Assembly: GCF_008704395.1 (NCBI RefSeq)
Contig: NZ_CP023695.1
Location: 3,224,001-3,288,000 of the forward strand
Reading direction: 5' to 3'
DNA length: 64,000 nt
Origin: Streptomyces alboniger
GTDB lineage: Bacteria > Actinomycetota > Actinomycetes > Streptomycetales > Streptomycetaceae
The notes beneath the pieces were generated by a model. That model worked only from the letters and a program-made list of their open reading frames with translations, was not told the DNA's origin and made no database searches. The position numbers and the translations under genes were made by a program. Of this stretch, positions 35,980-43,847 are shown one piece after another. Numbering within the stretch: the first letter of the stretch is position 1; each line of letters starts with the position of its first letter.

Positions 35980-37524
35980 GTGGGCACACAGGACGCGATA
36001 CGGACCGGTGGCGGGGGCGGCGGCCGGGGCGCGGTCGTCGCCGCGCTGATGCTGTCCATGGCGCTGGTCGCCGTCGACGCCACGATCGTGTCGACCGCGG
36101 TCCCGCAGATCGTGGGCTCCCTCGGCGGCTTCCCGATCTTCTCCTGGCTCTTCTCCGGGTACCTCCTCGCGGCCACCGTCACCCTGCCCGTCTACGGCAA
36201 GCTCTCCGACACCTTCGGCCGCAAGCCCGTGCTCATCGCGGGCAGCGTGCTGTTCCTGCTCGGCTCGGCGCTGTGCGCGCTCGCCTGGAACATGGAGTCG
36301 CTGATCGCCTTCCGCGTCGTCCAGGGCCTGGGCGGCGGCGCCCTCCAGGGCACCGTGCAGACGCTCGCCGCCGACCTGTACCCGCTCAAGGAACGGCCCA
36401 GGATCCAGGCGAGGCTGTCGACGGTGTGGGCCGCCTCGGCCGTCGCGGGCCCCGCGCTCGGCGGCCTCATCGCCTCCTGCGCCGACTGGCGCTGGATCTT
36501 CCTCATCAACCTGCCGATCGGTGCGCTCGCCCTCTGGCTGATCGTGCGCCACCTCCACGAGCCGGACCGCGAGAAGGTCCCGCGGGGCCGCGTCGACTGG
36601 CCCGGCGCGCTCACCGTCTTCGCCTGCGGCGGCGTCCTGCTGACCGCGCTCGTCCAGGGCGGCGTCGCCTGGCCCTGGCTCTCCGCGCCCTCGCTCGCGC
36701 TGTTCGCCGCCGGATTCGCGCTGGTGGCCCTCGTCGTCCTCGTCGAACGGCGGGCCGCGGAGCCGATCATCCCCGGCTGGGTGTGGCGGCGGCGCACCAT
36801 CGCCGCGGTGAACCTCGCGCTCGGCGCGCTCGGGCTGCTGATGGTCGCCCCGACGGTCTTTTTGCCCACCTACGCCCAGTCCGTGCTCGGACTCGCCCCG
36901 GTCGCCGCCGGTTTCGTACTCTCCGTCATGACCCTGAGCTGGCCCGTCTCGGCCGCGCTCAGCCAGCACGTCTACCGCAGGATCGGCTTCCGGAACGCCG
37001 CGGTCGTCGGCAGCTCGGCGGCGGCCCTCATCCTGTTCGCCTTCCCCCTGCTGCCCTACCCCGGCTCGGCCTGGCAGCCCGCCCTGATCATGCTGCTCCT
37101 CGGCGCGGCACTCGGCGTCTTCCAGCTCCCGCTGGTCGTCGGCGTCCAGTCCACCGTCGACTGGGCCGAACGCGGCACGGCCACCGCGTCCATCCTCTTC
37201 TGCCGCCAGATCGGCCAGACGCTGGGCGCCGCGCTCTTCGGAGCGGTGGCCAACGGCGTCCTGAGCGCGCGGCTCGGCGGCTCCGGCTCCCTCGACTCGG
37301 TCGCGCGCGTCCTTGACGACCCCGGGTCCGTCTCCGGCCCGGACCGCGAGCGCTTGCGGCGAGCGGTGGACGGGGCGGTCGACGCGGTGTTCCTTGGGGC
37401 GGGGGCTGCGGCGTGCCTGGCCCTGCTTGTTCTCCTCGCCCTGGCGCCGAGACGCTTTCCGCTCCTTCCGGAGCAGCGGCGGACCCCTTCTGACCAGGTG
37501 TCCCCTGCGCGGCGGCCTGAATAG
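35980..37524 (+). CDS. MFS multidrug exporter, DHA2 (EmrB/QacA) family
   Basis: 514 aa proton-coupled antiporter with about 14 transmembrane helices. Motif A (GKLSDTFGRKPVLIAG), motif D-like start (ALVAVDATIVSTAVPQI) and motif C (AVAGPALGGLI) mark a drug exporter. GTG 35980 has GGGGGAAGGG upstream; a Gly-rich basic N-terminal tail precedes the first helix. No adjacent TetR/MarR regulator is seen. Substrate unknown. Confidence 0.9.
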   Translation: MGTQDAIRTGGGGGGRGAVVAALMLSMALVAVDATIVSTAVPQIVGSLGGFPIFSWLFSGYLLAATVTLPVYGKLSDTFGRKPVLIAGSVLFLLGSALCALAWNMESLIAFRVVQGLGGGALQGTVQTLAADLYPLKERPRIQARLSTVWAASAVAGPALGGLIASCADWRWIFLINLPIGALALWLIVRHLHEPDREKVPRGRVDWPGALTVFACGGVLLTALVQGGVAWPWLSAPSLALFAAGFALVALVVLVERRAAEPIIPGWVWRRRTIAAVNLALGALGLLMVAPTVFLPTYAQSVLGLAPVAAGFVLSVMTLSWPVSAALSQHVYRRIGFRNAAVVGSSAAALILFAFPLLPYPGSAWQPALIMLLLGAALGVFQLPLVVGVQSTVDWAERGTATASILFCRQIGQTLGAALFGAVANGVLSARLGGSGSLDSVARVLDDPGSVSGPDRERLRRAVDGAVDAVFLGAGAAACLALLVLLALAPRRFPLLPEQRRTPSDQVSPARRPE

Positions 37525-37555
37525 GCCCGGGGGGTGGGTCGTTGCCTGGTGCCGA

Positions 37556-37594
37556 CTGCGGGGAACTGCGCGACCAGCCCGGCACGACCCGCAC
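37556..37594 (+). repeat. Dispersed Streptomyces 3' repeat, copy d
   Basis: GGGAACTGCGCGACCAGCCC core plus CGGCACGACCCGCA tail, in the convergent gap after the MFS gene. Confidence 0.75.
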
Positions 37595-37629
37595 GTTGCC
37601 ACGCCCACCCGGGAGGACCGGGACCTCGG

Positions 37630-38532
37630 CTAGGGGGCCTCTTCGGCGGGGGCGCGGCCGGTCAGGGCGGCCAGGCTGGAGCGCACGTGGTCCATGTGGG
37701 CCCGTACCTCGTCCCACCGCTCCCCGTGCTCCCGAAGGAGCCGCTCCGTCTCCCGGGTGATCCGATCCTCCCGCACCCTCGCCTCCGCGATGACCTCCGC
37801 GCCCCGCGCCGCCGCGTCCTCCTGGCCGTGCCGGGCGGACTCCTCCACCTCCGCGAAGGCCCGCTTGGCCTCGGACAGGCGGGCCTCCGCCGCGGCGATC
37901 AGCTCCGCGTCCCGCGCGTCGGACGCCGCCTCGCGCTCGGCGATCTCCCGCTCGGCCGCCTCCCACCGCTCGGCCTGCTCCTTCTGCTGCTCGGCGAGCA
38001 GACCCTCGCAGCGCTGCCGCATCTCCCGCAGCGCGGCCAGCGCCTCGCCGCGCCACTCCTTCACGTCCCGCCGCGCGGAGATCCGGGCGGCGTCGGCCGT
38101 GGCCCGGTCGTCCAGCAACCGCCGCCTGACCCATTCGTCGGCATCCGCGCCCACCTCATCGGCGTACGCGCGAGCCGCCTCCCGCACCCCGCGCGCCCCG
38201 GCCTCGGCCTCTCCGGTCACGGCCTGCGCCTGCGCGCGAGCCGCCTCGCGCACGGCGGCCGCCTCCGCCTCGGCGAGCGCGAGGATCCGCTGGGGCCGCT
38301 CCCCCAGCGTCTCGTACGTCTGGGGGGCGAGCCGCGACACCGCGTCCCGCAGATGCTCGGCCTGGACCTCCATGTCCTTGGCCAGGACGGTCAGCCGGGC
38401 GGCACGCTCCCACGCCCCGTCCCGCTCCTCGGAAAGTCCGGCGGCGTACGCCTCCACCTGCTGGGGACGGTAGCCGCGCCCACGCACGGTGGTGAAGCCG
38501 TGCGGCGACGACGATGCACCGCTGCTGCTCAT
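37630..38532 (-). CDS. Coiled-coil DivIVA/Scy-like protein (often annotated cellulose-binding)
   Basis: 300 aa, almost entirely helical with heptads rich in Ala/Glu/Arg. The N-terminal GFTTVRGRGYRPQQVEAYAAGLSEERDGAW matches the short DivIVA-like lead domain, followed by a coiled coil (about 40-290). Streptomyces proteins of this type (annotated as cellulose-binding or polarity proteins) associate with hyphal tips or the cytoskeleton; function here is inferred. ATG 38532 is chosen over the open upstream frame. Convergent with the MFS gene. Confidence 0.8.
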   Translation of the reverse strand: MSSSGASSSPHGFTTVRGRGYRPQQVEAYAAGLSEERDGAWERAARLTVLAKDMEVQAEHLRDAVSRLAPQTYETLGERPQRILALAEAEAAAVREAARAQAQAVTGEAEAGARGVREAARAYADEVGADADEWVRRRLLDDRATADAARISARRDVKEWRGEALAALREMRQRCEGLLAEQQKEQAERWEAAEREIAEREAASDARDAELIAAAEARLSEAKRAFAEVEESARHGQEDAAARGAEVIAEARVREDRITRETERLLREHGERWDEVRAHMDHVRSSLAALTGRAPAEEAP

Positions 38533-38682
38533 CCTGGGAACCCCTCTCCGACGTACCTCGCACGTACAGCGCGATTGGCGCACATCTTGATGGATCAAGC
38601 GGAAGCGCTCATAACGCGACACTCCGCCCACTCCACCCGGTCAAGGATGCGGCAATCGCCGCCGGAAGCCGGAACCGGGATG

Positions 38683-38725
38683 GCGGAAGGCGCCCGCCCC
38701 GTCACGCGGGCCGAGCGCCTTCCGC
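38683..38725 (-). terminator. Terminator downstream of the deaminase-SUKH4 gene
   Basis: Perfect 11-base inverted repeat GCGGAAGGCGC (38683-38693) with GCGCCTTCCGC (38715-38725), about 36 bases past the stop at 38762. CGTACGTACG (38733-38742) sits between stem and gene end. Confidence 0.78.
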
Positions 38726-38761
38726 GTACGTCCGTACGTACGCCCGTACTTCACACCCCCG

Positions 38762-41245
38762 CTACAGGAGCCCGTCCCACATCTGCTCCAGCAGCACCGA
38801 CCACCAGCCCTCCGGCGACGCGAGCGCCGCCGGGTCGAGGGCGGCCAGCTGGTTCTGGAAGTCGACGGTCCAGCGGCCCGCCTGCTCCTGGTTGAGCCCG
38901 AACCGCAGCCGCCACATCCGGCCGAGCAGCGCCAGGCAGCGCGCGAACTCGGGCAGCCCCGTGTTCACGAACTGCGGCGGCACGGGAGCACCGCCGGGCC
39001 CCGCCTCCACCGGCACGGCCACGATGTTCGCCGTCCCGTACTGGACGCAGAGCGCACGCCCGAAGTCGCTGCCCATCACCAGGTACGAGCCCGCGTCGGA
39101 CGCCGGCTGCACGCCCCGCTCCTGCGCCAGCTCCGCCAGCGTCGGCACCGGCCGGCCCGGCTGGGCCTGCGCCCAGAAGAACGGCCCGAAGTCGACGGGC
39201 AGACCCGCCACCACGAGGGTGTGCGCCACGATGTCCGGCACGCCCTGCCGGGACACCGCCCGCTGGTCGAAGCGGAAGACGCCCGGGCCGAAGGCCGCGA
39301 CCAGCTCCTGCGCGACGCCCTCGGGCGGGATCGGGGGCACGGGCGGCATCTGCTGCAACGGCGCGCGCACCGGCGCCGGGCGGGCCGGGCCGTCCGCGAC
39401 CTGGTGCAGCTCGCCCTGGTGCGCGAGCAGCTGCCGCATGCCCTGCTGACGGGACGCGTGGTCCCTGCCGTACGGGGCGATGGACGTGATCCGCGCCTGC
39501 GGCCAGGTCTCACGGATCATGCGGGCGCAGTACGCGCCCGGCAGCTCGCAGGACTCCAGCTCGGTGTGGAGCTCAAGGACCTGCTGCGGGGGCACGTTCA
39601 TGCCGCGCAGCTCGTGCAGGATCTGCCACTCCGGGTGCGGGGTGCCGGGCGCCGAGCGGCGGATGACCTGCTGCTCGGAGCCGTCGGCCGCGCGGTAGCG
39701 GAGCACGGCCTGGTAGCCGGGGCCCACGGTCGGCATGCCGACGGGCGGCTGCGGATAGCCGTACGGCTGTCCGGGCGGGCCGGGCTGTACGGGTGCCGGA
39801 GCGGGCGCGGGCGGAGGCGGCATACCGGGACCGCCCGGGCCGCCGACCGCGGGGCCCGCGAGCATCGTCGCGGCGTGGTGGACGCCGCCACCCGGGGGCG
39901 GCGGGGTGCCGGGAGCACCCGGGGCACCGGGAGCGCCGGGAGCCCCCGGAGGCTTGGGCGCGCTCGGACCGCCGATGCTCGCGTCGGCGAACATCGTCGC
40001 GGCGTGATGCACACCCCCCGGAGGCGTACCGGGAGCACCGGGCGGCCCGGGAGGCTGCGGAGCACCAGGCGCACCAGGCGCACCGGGCGCCGCGGGCGCG
40101 GCAGGCGGCTTGGGTCCCTCGGGGCCGAGCGCGGAGACGAGCTGCGTCGGCACGTACCCGCCGGCGGGGGTACCTGGTGCTCCGGGCCCGGAGGGCGGCG
40201 GCGTACTCCCGGCGGGCGGCAGCGGCGCACCGCCCCCAGAGGCGCCCGGAGCACTGGCAGCACCGGGCCCCTGCGGATAGCCGTATGCCGAGGCGTCCGG
40301 CGCACCCGGCGGCGGAGGCGGAACCGGCGAACCGGCGGGCGGCAGCGGCGCGTTCGCCCCGGCGGCACCCGGCGGCGGCGTGGCCGGTCCCGCGGGCGGG
40401 GGCGGGGTGTCCAGAGCGGGGGCGATGGCGGTCGCCGGGAGGTGGCTGCCTCCGTGCATCAGGGCCGTCTTGGCCTCCGGCGCCACACCCGGCGACGGCG
40501 GGCCGTCCCCGTCCCCGGAGACCAGCGGCGGCGCGAACACCGTCGCGGGCGCCGCCACCGAAAGGTCCTCGCCACCATCGGCGTTGGTGTCCGTACCGGC
40601 CCACGGAGTCGCGCCCACCGGCACGCCCGGCGAGGTCGCGGGCAGGCTGTCGTCGCGGGCGGGCACGGCGTCCTCCACCTGAGCACCGGCCGCGGGCCAC
40701 GCCGTACCGCCGTCCGGCGCTACGGGAGCCGCGCTCCCCGAGCCGGGCTCCGAGCCGGGCTCCGCGCCGGACACCACCTCGGCGGGAACCGAGTCGGCGG
40801 GAACCTCGTCGCCGGAAACCGCCCCGTCCCGCGAACCGGACCCCGAACCGGACTCCCGCCGATCGGGGATCCCCATCTTGTCCGCCGCCTCCTGGAGCCA
40901 CTCCGGAGGCGTCAGCAGGAACGACGTCTGATTGAGGTCGACCCGCTCGGGCGGCGGCACCACCGCGTCCTCCGGTGCCGCGTCCGGGAGCCCGTACTCC
41001 TCCTCGTACCGGCGGATCACCTCGCCCACGGGAAGCGCGGGCCAGAGCGTGGCCTCGCCGCTGTCCCGGGCGATGACCAGCCGCTGGCCGCCGCCGTCGG
41101 ACACCGGGCCGTCCTGGCGGTCCTCGGCCCAGACGACGAAACCGAGGTCGAACTCCCGGACCCGCACCTCACGGTGCTGGTAGCCCGGCACTTCGCCGTT
41201 GATCCACTCTTCGGCGCGCTCCTGCGCCTGCGCGAAGGTCACCAT
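38762..41245 (-). CDS. Imm35/YrhB + deaminase-like + SUKH-4 fusion protein
   Basis: 827 aa, no signal peptide. Residues 1-80 (FAQAQERAEEWINGEVPGYQ..LGFVVWAED) look like an Imm35/YrhB domain. About 150-505 is low-complexity Pro/Gly/Ala with collagen-like APGAPGAPG runs and two copies of HHAATM. About 511-590 is a deaminase-like module with HPEW (537-540, the HxE-type site) and CELPGAYC (566-573, the second zinc-ligand pair) as in polymorphic-toxin deaminases. Residues about 630-827 (VFRFDQRAVSRQGVPDIV..PVDFGPFF) form a SUKH-4 immunity-like domain. ATG 41245 has GGGGAG upstream and follows the WHH-SUKH gene by 7 bases. Toxin-like and immunity-like domains in one chain. Confidence 0.8.
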   Translation of the reverse strand: MVTFAQAQERAEEWINGEVPGYQHREVRVREFDLGFVVWAEDRQDGPVSDGGGQRLVIARDSGEATLWPALPVGEVIRRYEEEYGLPDAAPEDAVVPPPERVDLNQTSFLLTPPEWLQEAADKMGIPDRRESGSGSGSRDGAVSGDEVPADSVPAEVVSGAEPGSEPGSGSAAPVAPDGGTAWPAAGAQVEDAVPARDDSLPATSPGVPVGATPWAGTDTNADGGEDLSVAAPATVFAPPLVSGDGDGPPSPGVAPEAKTALMHGGSHLPATAIAPALDTPPPPAGPATPPPGAAGANAPLPPAGSPVPPPPPGAPDASAYGYPQGPGAASAPGASGGGAPLPPAGSTPPPSGPGAPGTPAGGYVPTQLVSALGPEGPKPPAAPAAPGAPGAPGAPQPPGPPGAPGTPPGGVHHAATMFADASIGGPSAPKPPGAPGAPGAPGAPGTPPPPGGGVHHAATMLAGPAVGGPGGPGMPPPPAPAPAPVQPGPPGQPYGYPQPPVGMPTVGPGYQAVLRYRAADGSEQQVIRRSAPGTPHPEWQILHELRGMNVPPQQVLELHTELESCELPGAYCARMIRETWPQARITSIAPYGRDHASRQQGMRQLLAHQGELHQVADGPARPAPVRAPLQQMPPVPPIPPEGVAQELVAAFGPGVFRFDQRAVSRQGVPDIVAHTLVVAGLPVDFGPFFWAQAQPGRPVPTLAELAQERGVQPASDAGSYLVMGSDFGRALCVQYGTANIVAVPVEAGPGGAPVPPQFVNTGLPEFARCLALLGRMWRLRFGLNQEQAGRWTVDFQNQLAALDPAALASPEGWWSVLLEQMWDGLL
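39860..40070. repeat. Collagen-like coding repeats in the deaminase-SUKH4 gene
   Basis: Repeated GGXGCXCC triplets encode Gly-Ala-Pro runs, and a near-duplicate block encodes GG(V)HHAATM twice. Likely an internally expanded linker. Confidence 0.6.
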
Positions 41246-41252
41246 CGCCTAG

Positions 41253-42248
41253 TCACTCCCCAGCCGAGGACACGGGGACGGCGCGCGCGAAGCCGCCGTC
41301 CACCATCAGGTTCGCCACGGTCTCCAGCTCCGGCGGATTGCCGGCGAGCCGCGTCAGGAACGCGTCGAAATCGTCGCCGCACGGCAGCAGCAGCCGCCGC
41401 ACCCGCTCCGCGGGAGGCCACGCCGCCGCCTCCGAGACGTCCCGCACGTCGTCGTACGCGCAGAACCACACCGAGCCGACCCGGTCCCCCTTGACCTTCA
41501 CCGCGAGCAGCCCGCCCTGCACGAAGCCGACTCCCAGGTAGTCCTTGGTGAGGTGGTCGCGCAGGCACTTGTTGACGTACACCAGGTCGTTGACCGCGGC
41601 CTCGTCCCGGACCGTGAAGAACGGCTGGTCCACCAGGAGACCCAACTCGGCGTCCAGCGCCGCGCCGACCGGCGCGCAACCGCCCGCCGCCTTCAGGAAG
41701 GAGCGGTAGGCGCCCGGCAGCCGGTAGCCCAGCTCCTCCTCGACCCCCTGGACCTGCTGCTCCGTCACCGCGACCGCGGCCTTCGGCAGCCCGAAGTGCG
41801 CGGGACGCGTCTCCTGGAGCGGGCGCGTGCCCCGCTTGTCCTGGTCCACCGCCGTCGTCGCGAGGCCGCCGTGGTGGCGCAGCAGCGCCTTCACCTCGAC
41901 CGGTACCAGCTCCAGGCGGCGGCTGCCCGGCGCGTGGTGCCAGGTCCAGCCGTGCGGGGTCGCCACCGGGGGGATCGTGTCCCACAGGTCATGGCCGTCC
42001 GCCGCCAGCGCCGCGTTCGCCGACACGTAGTCCGTCAGGCGCAGTTCGTCGACGCCGAAGCCCTCCGGGGGCTCCGCGATCTCGGCGGCGGCCCGCGCGT
42101 AGGGCGAGAAGTCCGGATAGCCCCGCTCGTCAACCCGCACCCCTCTGGGATGGCGGGCGGCGCGGACCGGATCCGGGAAGTGCACGACCTGCCCGGCGTA
42201 GGCCGCGTTCGGCGGCGCGGACTGCTGCCCCAGCCGACCTGTCGTCAT
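41253..42248 (-). CDS. WHH (HNH-type) nuclease domain fused to SUKH/SMI1-KNR4 domain
   Basis: 331 aa, no signal peptide. Residues about 70-130 carry the WHH-type HNH signature: GHDLWDTIPPVATPHGWTWHH (WHH at 103-105) then RLELVPVEV and RHHGG (124-128), matching toxins of the WHH branch of the HNH/Endo VII superfamily. Residues about 160-310 match SUKH-1/SMI1-KNR4 (VEEELGYRLPGAYRSFLKAAGG, YLGVGFVQGGLLAVKVKGDRVGSVWFCAYDD). In known polymorphic-toxin loci SUKH proteins neutralise such nucleases in trans; here both are in cis. ATG 42248 with AGGGGGC upstream. First gene of a two-gene operon with the deaminase-SUKH4 gene. Confidence 0.85.
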   Translation of the reverse strand: MTTGRLGQQSAPPNAAYAGQVVHFPDPVRAARHPRGVRVDERGYPDFSPYARAAAEIAEPPEGFGVDELRLTDYVSANAALAADGHDLWDTIPPVATPHGWTWHHAPGSRRLELVPVEVKALLRHHGGLATTAVDQDKRGTRPLQETRPAHFGLPKAAVAVTEQQVQGVEEELGYRLPGAYRSFLKAAGGCAPVGAALDAELGLLVDQPFFTVRDEAAVNDLVYVNKCLRDHLTKDYLGVGFVQGGLLAVKVKGDRVGSVWFCAYDDVRDVSEAAAWPPAERVRRLLLPCGDDFDAFLTRLAGNPPELETVANLMVDGGFARAVPVSSAGE

Positions 42249-42567
42249 GGCGGTTGCCCCCTGCGGCACTGTGAAAAGTTCTGATTCTGCGGATTTGGTT
42301 CCGCGGATTTTCGTTTCCGCGGCTTCCGGTACTGCGGATGCCGACACAGCCTATGCGCAAGGACGGCACCGGTCACCGGGCCTCCGGTTCCATGACCAGC
42401 AGCCACCGGACCGTCACCGTGCGACGAATCCCGACGGAAAGCCAGGCGTGTCGCAGTGCCCCAGCTTCCGCACCACCCGCCCCATTTGGCAGGCTGTCCC
42501 CCGCGACGCGGGGGCGTGGCACACACGCGGTGACGACCGCGAGCGCAAGGGGGAGGGGAACAGCACG
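42249..42567. other. Divergent control region of the toxin/immunity cluster
   Basis: 319 bases between the WHH-SUKH operon (minus) and the YwqJ-deaminase gene (plus). It contains four spaced direct repeats (42286-42340) near the minus-strand gene and a CCCCCGCGACGCGGGGG hairpin (about 42510-42526) nearer the plus-strand gene. No ORF is credible. Confidence 0.55.
42286..42340. promoter_or_regulatory. Four iterated YGCGGATT repeats upstream of the WHH-SUKH operon
   Basis: TGCGGATTT (42288), CGCGGATTT (42302), CGCGGCTTC (42318) and TGCGGATG (42333) recur at 14-16 base spacing, about 1.4 turns of helix, 40-90 bases upstream of the ATG. The spacing suggests cooperative binding of a regulator; the regulator is unknown. 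Confidence 0.5.
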
Positions 42568-43203
42568 ATGCACACGGCACAGAGCACGACCGGCCACACG
42601 CTGTCCACGACGGCATCCGCCACGGGGCACGGCATGGCCGCCACCTCGGGATCCGTCCCGAAGGCCACCGCGGGAACCGTCCCGAAGGCCACCACGGCAT
42701 CCGCCTCGGCGAGCGGGGCGGCGTCCGGCGACCCACGCGTCGGCTGGAGCAGCACCGCCGCCCACGCGCCGATCCTGCGCCAGCGCCGCGACGGCATCCT
42801 GCCGACCGTCGCCGCCGCCCTCTCCGTACGCGGCCAGACCACGCTCACCTGTACCGCGGGCCGCGGCGAGGAACCGCCCGCCCTCCACCCGCTCGTCCAG
42901 GACTTCCTCGACACCCTCACCAGCGGCCAGCGCGAACGCTTCACCGGCCGCTGCGCCGAGGCCATCCTCATCTCCCGCCACCTGACGGCGGCCGACGCGG
43001 GCCGCTCCAAACGGGCCTCGCGCAAGCCCATGACCAACGGCGAGGCCCGCAAGGCCCTCAAGCACGCCAAACTCACCGCGCGCCGCATCCGCGAGGACGG
43101 CGACCCCCTGCACGGCTCCTTCGCCCAGCCCTGCCGCTCCTGCACGGCCCTCACGGCGCACTTCGGCGTACGGGTCGTGGACCCGACGAACACCGAGACC
43201 TGA
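42568..43203 (+). CDS. YwqJ-related deaminase-like protein
   Basis: 211 aa. The N-terminal 55 residues are Thr/Ser/Ala-rich. The C-terminal domain (about 65-205) matches the YwqJ deaminase family: HPLVQDFLDTL, GRCAEAILISRHL (CAE at 129-131 as zinc ligand and catalytic Glu), and QPCRSCTALTAHFGV (PCxxC at 188-192). Such domains are toxins in polymorphic systems or act as nucleic-acid editors. ATG 42568 follows GGGGGAGGGG. Divergent from the WHH-SUKH operon and followed by a SUKH-3 gene 115 bases on, which reads as its immunity partner. Confidence 0.86.
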   Translation: MHTAQSTTGHTLSTTASATGHGMAATSGSVPKATAGTVPKATTASASASGAASGDPRVGWSSTAAHAPILRQRRDGILPTVAAALSVRGQTTLTCTAGRGEEPPALHPLVQDFLDTLTSGQRERFTGRCAEAILISRHLTAADAGRSKRASRKPMTNGEARKALKHAKLTARRIREDGDPLHGSFAQPCRSCTALTAHFGVRVVDPTNTET

Positions 43204-43275
43204 CCGTCACCGGACACCAGCCGGACCGACGCCCCACCGTCCTCCGCCCGTCCACCCGACCGTCTCGGGCCGATA

Positions 43276-43302
43276 CCGACCGTCTCCGACCGTCTCCGAC
43301 CG
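43276..43302 (+). repeat. 10-bp tandem repeat between YwqJ and SUKH-3 genes
   Basis: CCGACCGTCT is repeated 2.7 times in tandem, with a further degenerate copy (CCGACCGTCTCGGG) about 20 bases upstream. It ends about 16 bases before the SUKH-3 start. Confidence 0.75.
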
Positions 43303-43318
43303 AACAAGGGCCACCCCC

Positions 43319-43837
43319 ATGCACGCCGACCACTCCGCCACCACCGCCGCGCCCGCGGGCGGCAGCACCCGCTTCCCCGTCCCGGTGGACGCAGCCCTGC
43401 GCGCGGCCGGCTGGCGCCAGGGGCGCTGGGACATCAAGCAGGCCGAGATCTGGGCCGACGTCCTGCGCCGCCACACCTCACCGGCGGGACACCGCCACGC
43501 CGTCTTCCCCGCCGCCGTCGAGGCCTGGGCGGAGTTCGGCGGACTGCACCTGACCCCGCAGGGCCCCGGCCGCCAGATAGCGCCCGCCACCGTGCACTTC
43601 GATCCCATGTACGGCCTGCACCTGGCCCGCACCCTCGGCGACCTCGGCCGGGCCCTCGACTCCGCGGTGTGCCCCATCGGCGAGGAGACGGAGACCCAGG
43701 CGCTGCTCGCCATCGACACCGAGGGCCGCGTCTACAGCCTCGACCACAGCGGCGACTGGTTCCTCGGCGCCCATATCGACCAGGCCCTGGCCACCCTCGT
43801 CACCGGCGCCCAGCCCACCCGACTGACGGCGAGCTGA
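43319..43837 (+). CDS. SUKH-3 immunity protein
   Basis: 172 aa. Matches the SUKH-3 profile from one end to the other: DAALRAAGWRQGRWDIKQAEIW, FPAAVEAWAEFGGLHLTPQGPGR, VHFDPMYG, CPIGEETETQALLAIDTEGRVYSLDHSGDWFLG and a final DQALATLVTG. In polymorphic-toxin loci SUKH-3 proteins neutralise deaminases and nucleases, and here it follows a YwqJ-type deaminase. ATG 43319 is preceded by AAGGGCCACC. Convergent with the histidine kinase gene. Confidence 0.9.
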   Translation: MHADHSATTAAPAGGSTRFPVPVDAALRAAGWRQGRWDIKQAEIWADVLRRHTSPAGHRHAVFPAAVEAWAEFGGLHLTPQGPGRQIAPATVHFDPMYGLHLARTLGDLGRALDSAVCPIGEETETQALLAIDTEGRVYSLDHSGDWFLGAHIDQALATLVTGAQPTRLTAS

Positions 43838-43847
43838 CCCCGCCCCG

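Noticed and set aside
32907..37316. 1469-codon plus-strand open frame
   Set aside because: It runs across the antisense of both ABC genes and beyond; low-complexity, Asp/Gly/Arg-rich translation is typical of a GC-rich shadow frame, while the minus-strand frame has clear family motifs.
39860..40070. Collagen-like segment as a separate structural collagen gene
   Set aside because: It lies in the middle of one continuous frame with recognisable domains on both sides, so it is a linker.
42568..43203. Ser/Thr-rich start of the YwqJ protein as a signal peptide
   Set aside because: No positively charged start or hydrophobic core; it is low-complexity, not a secretion signal.
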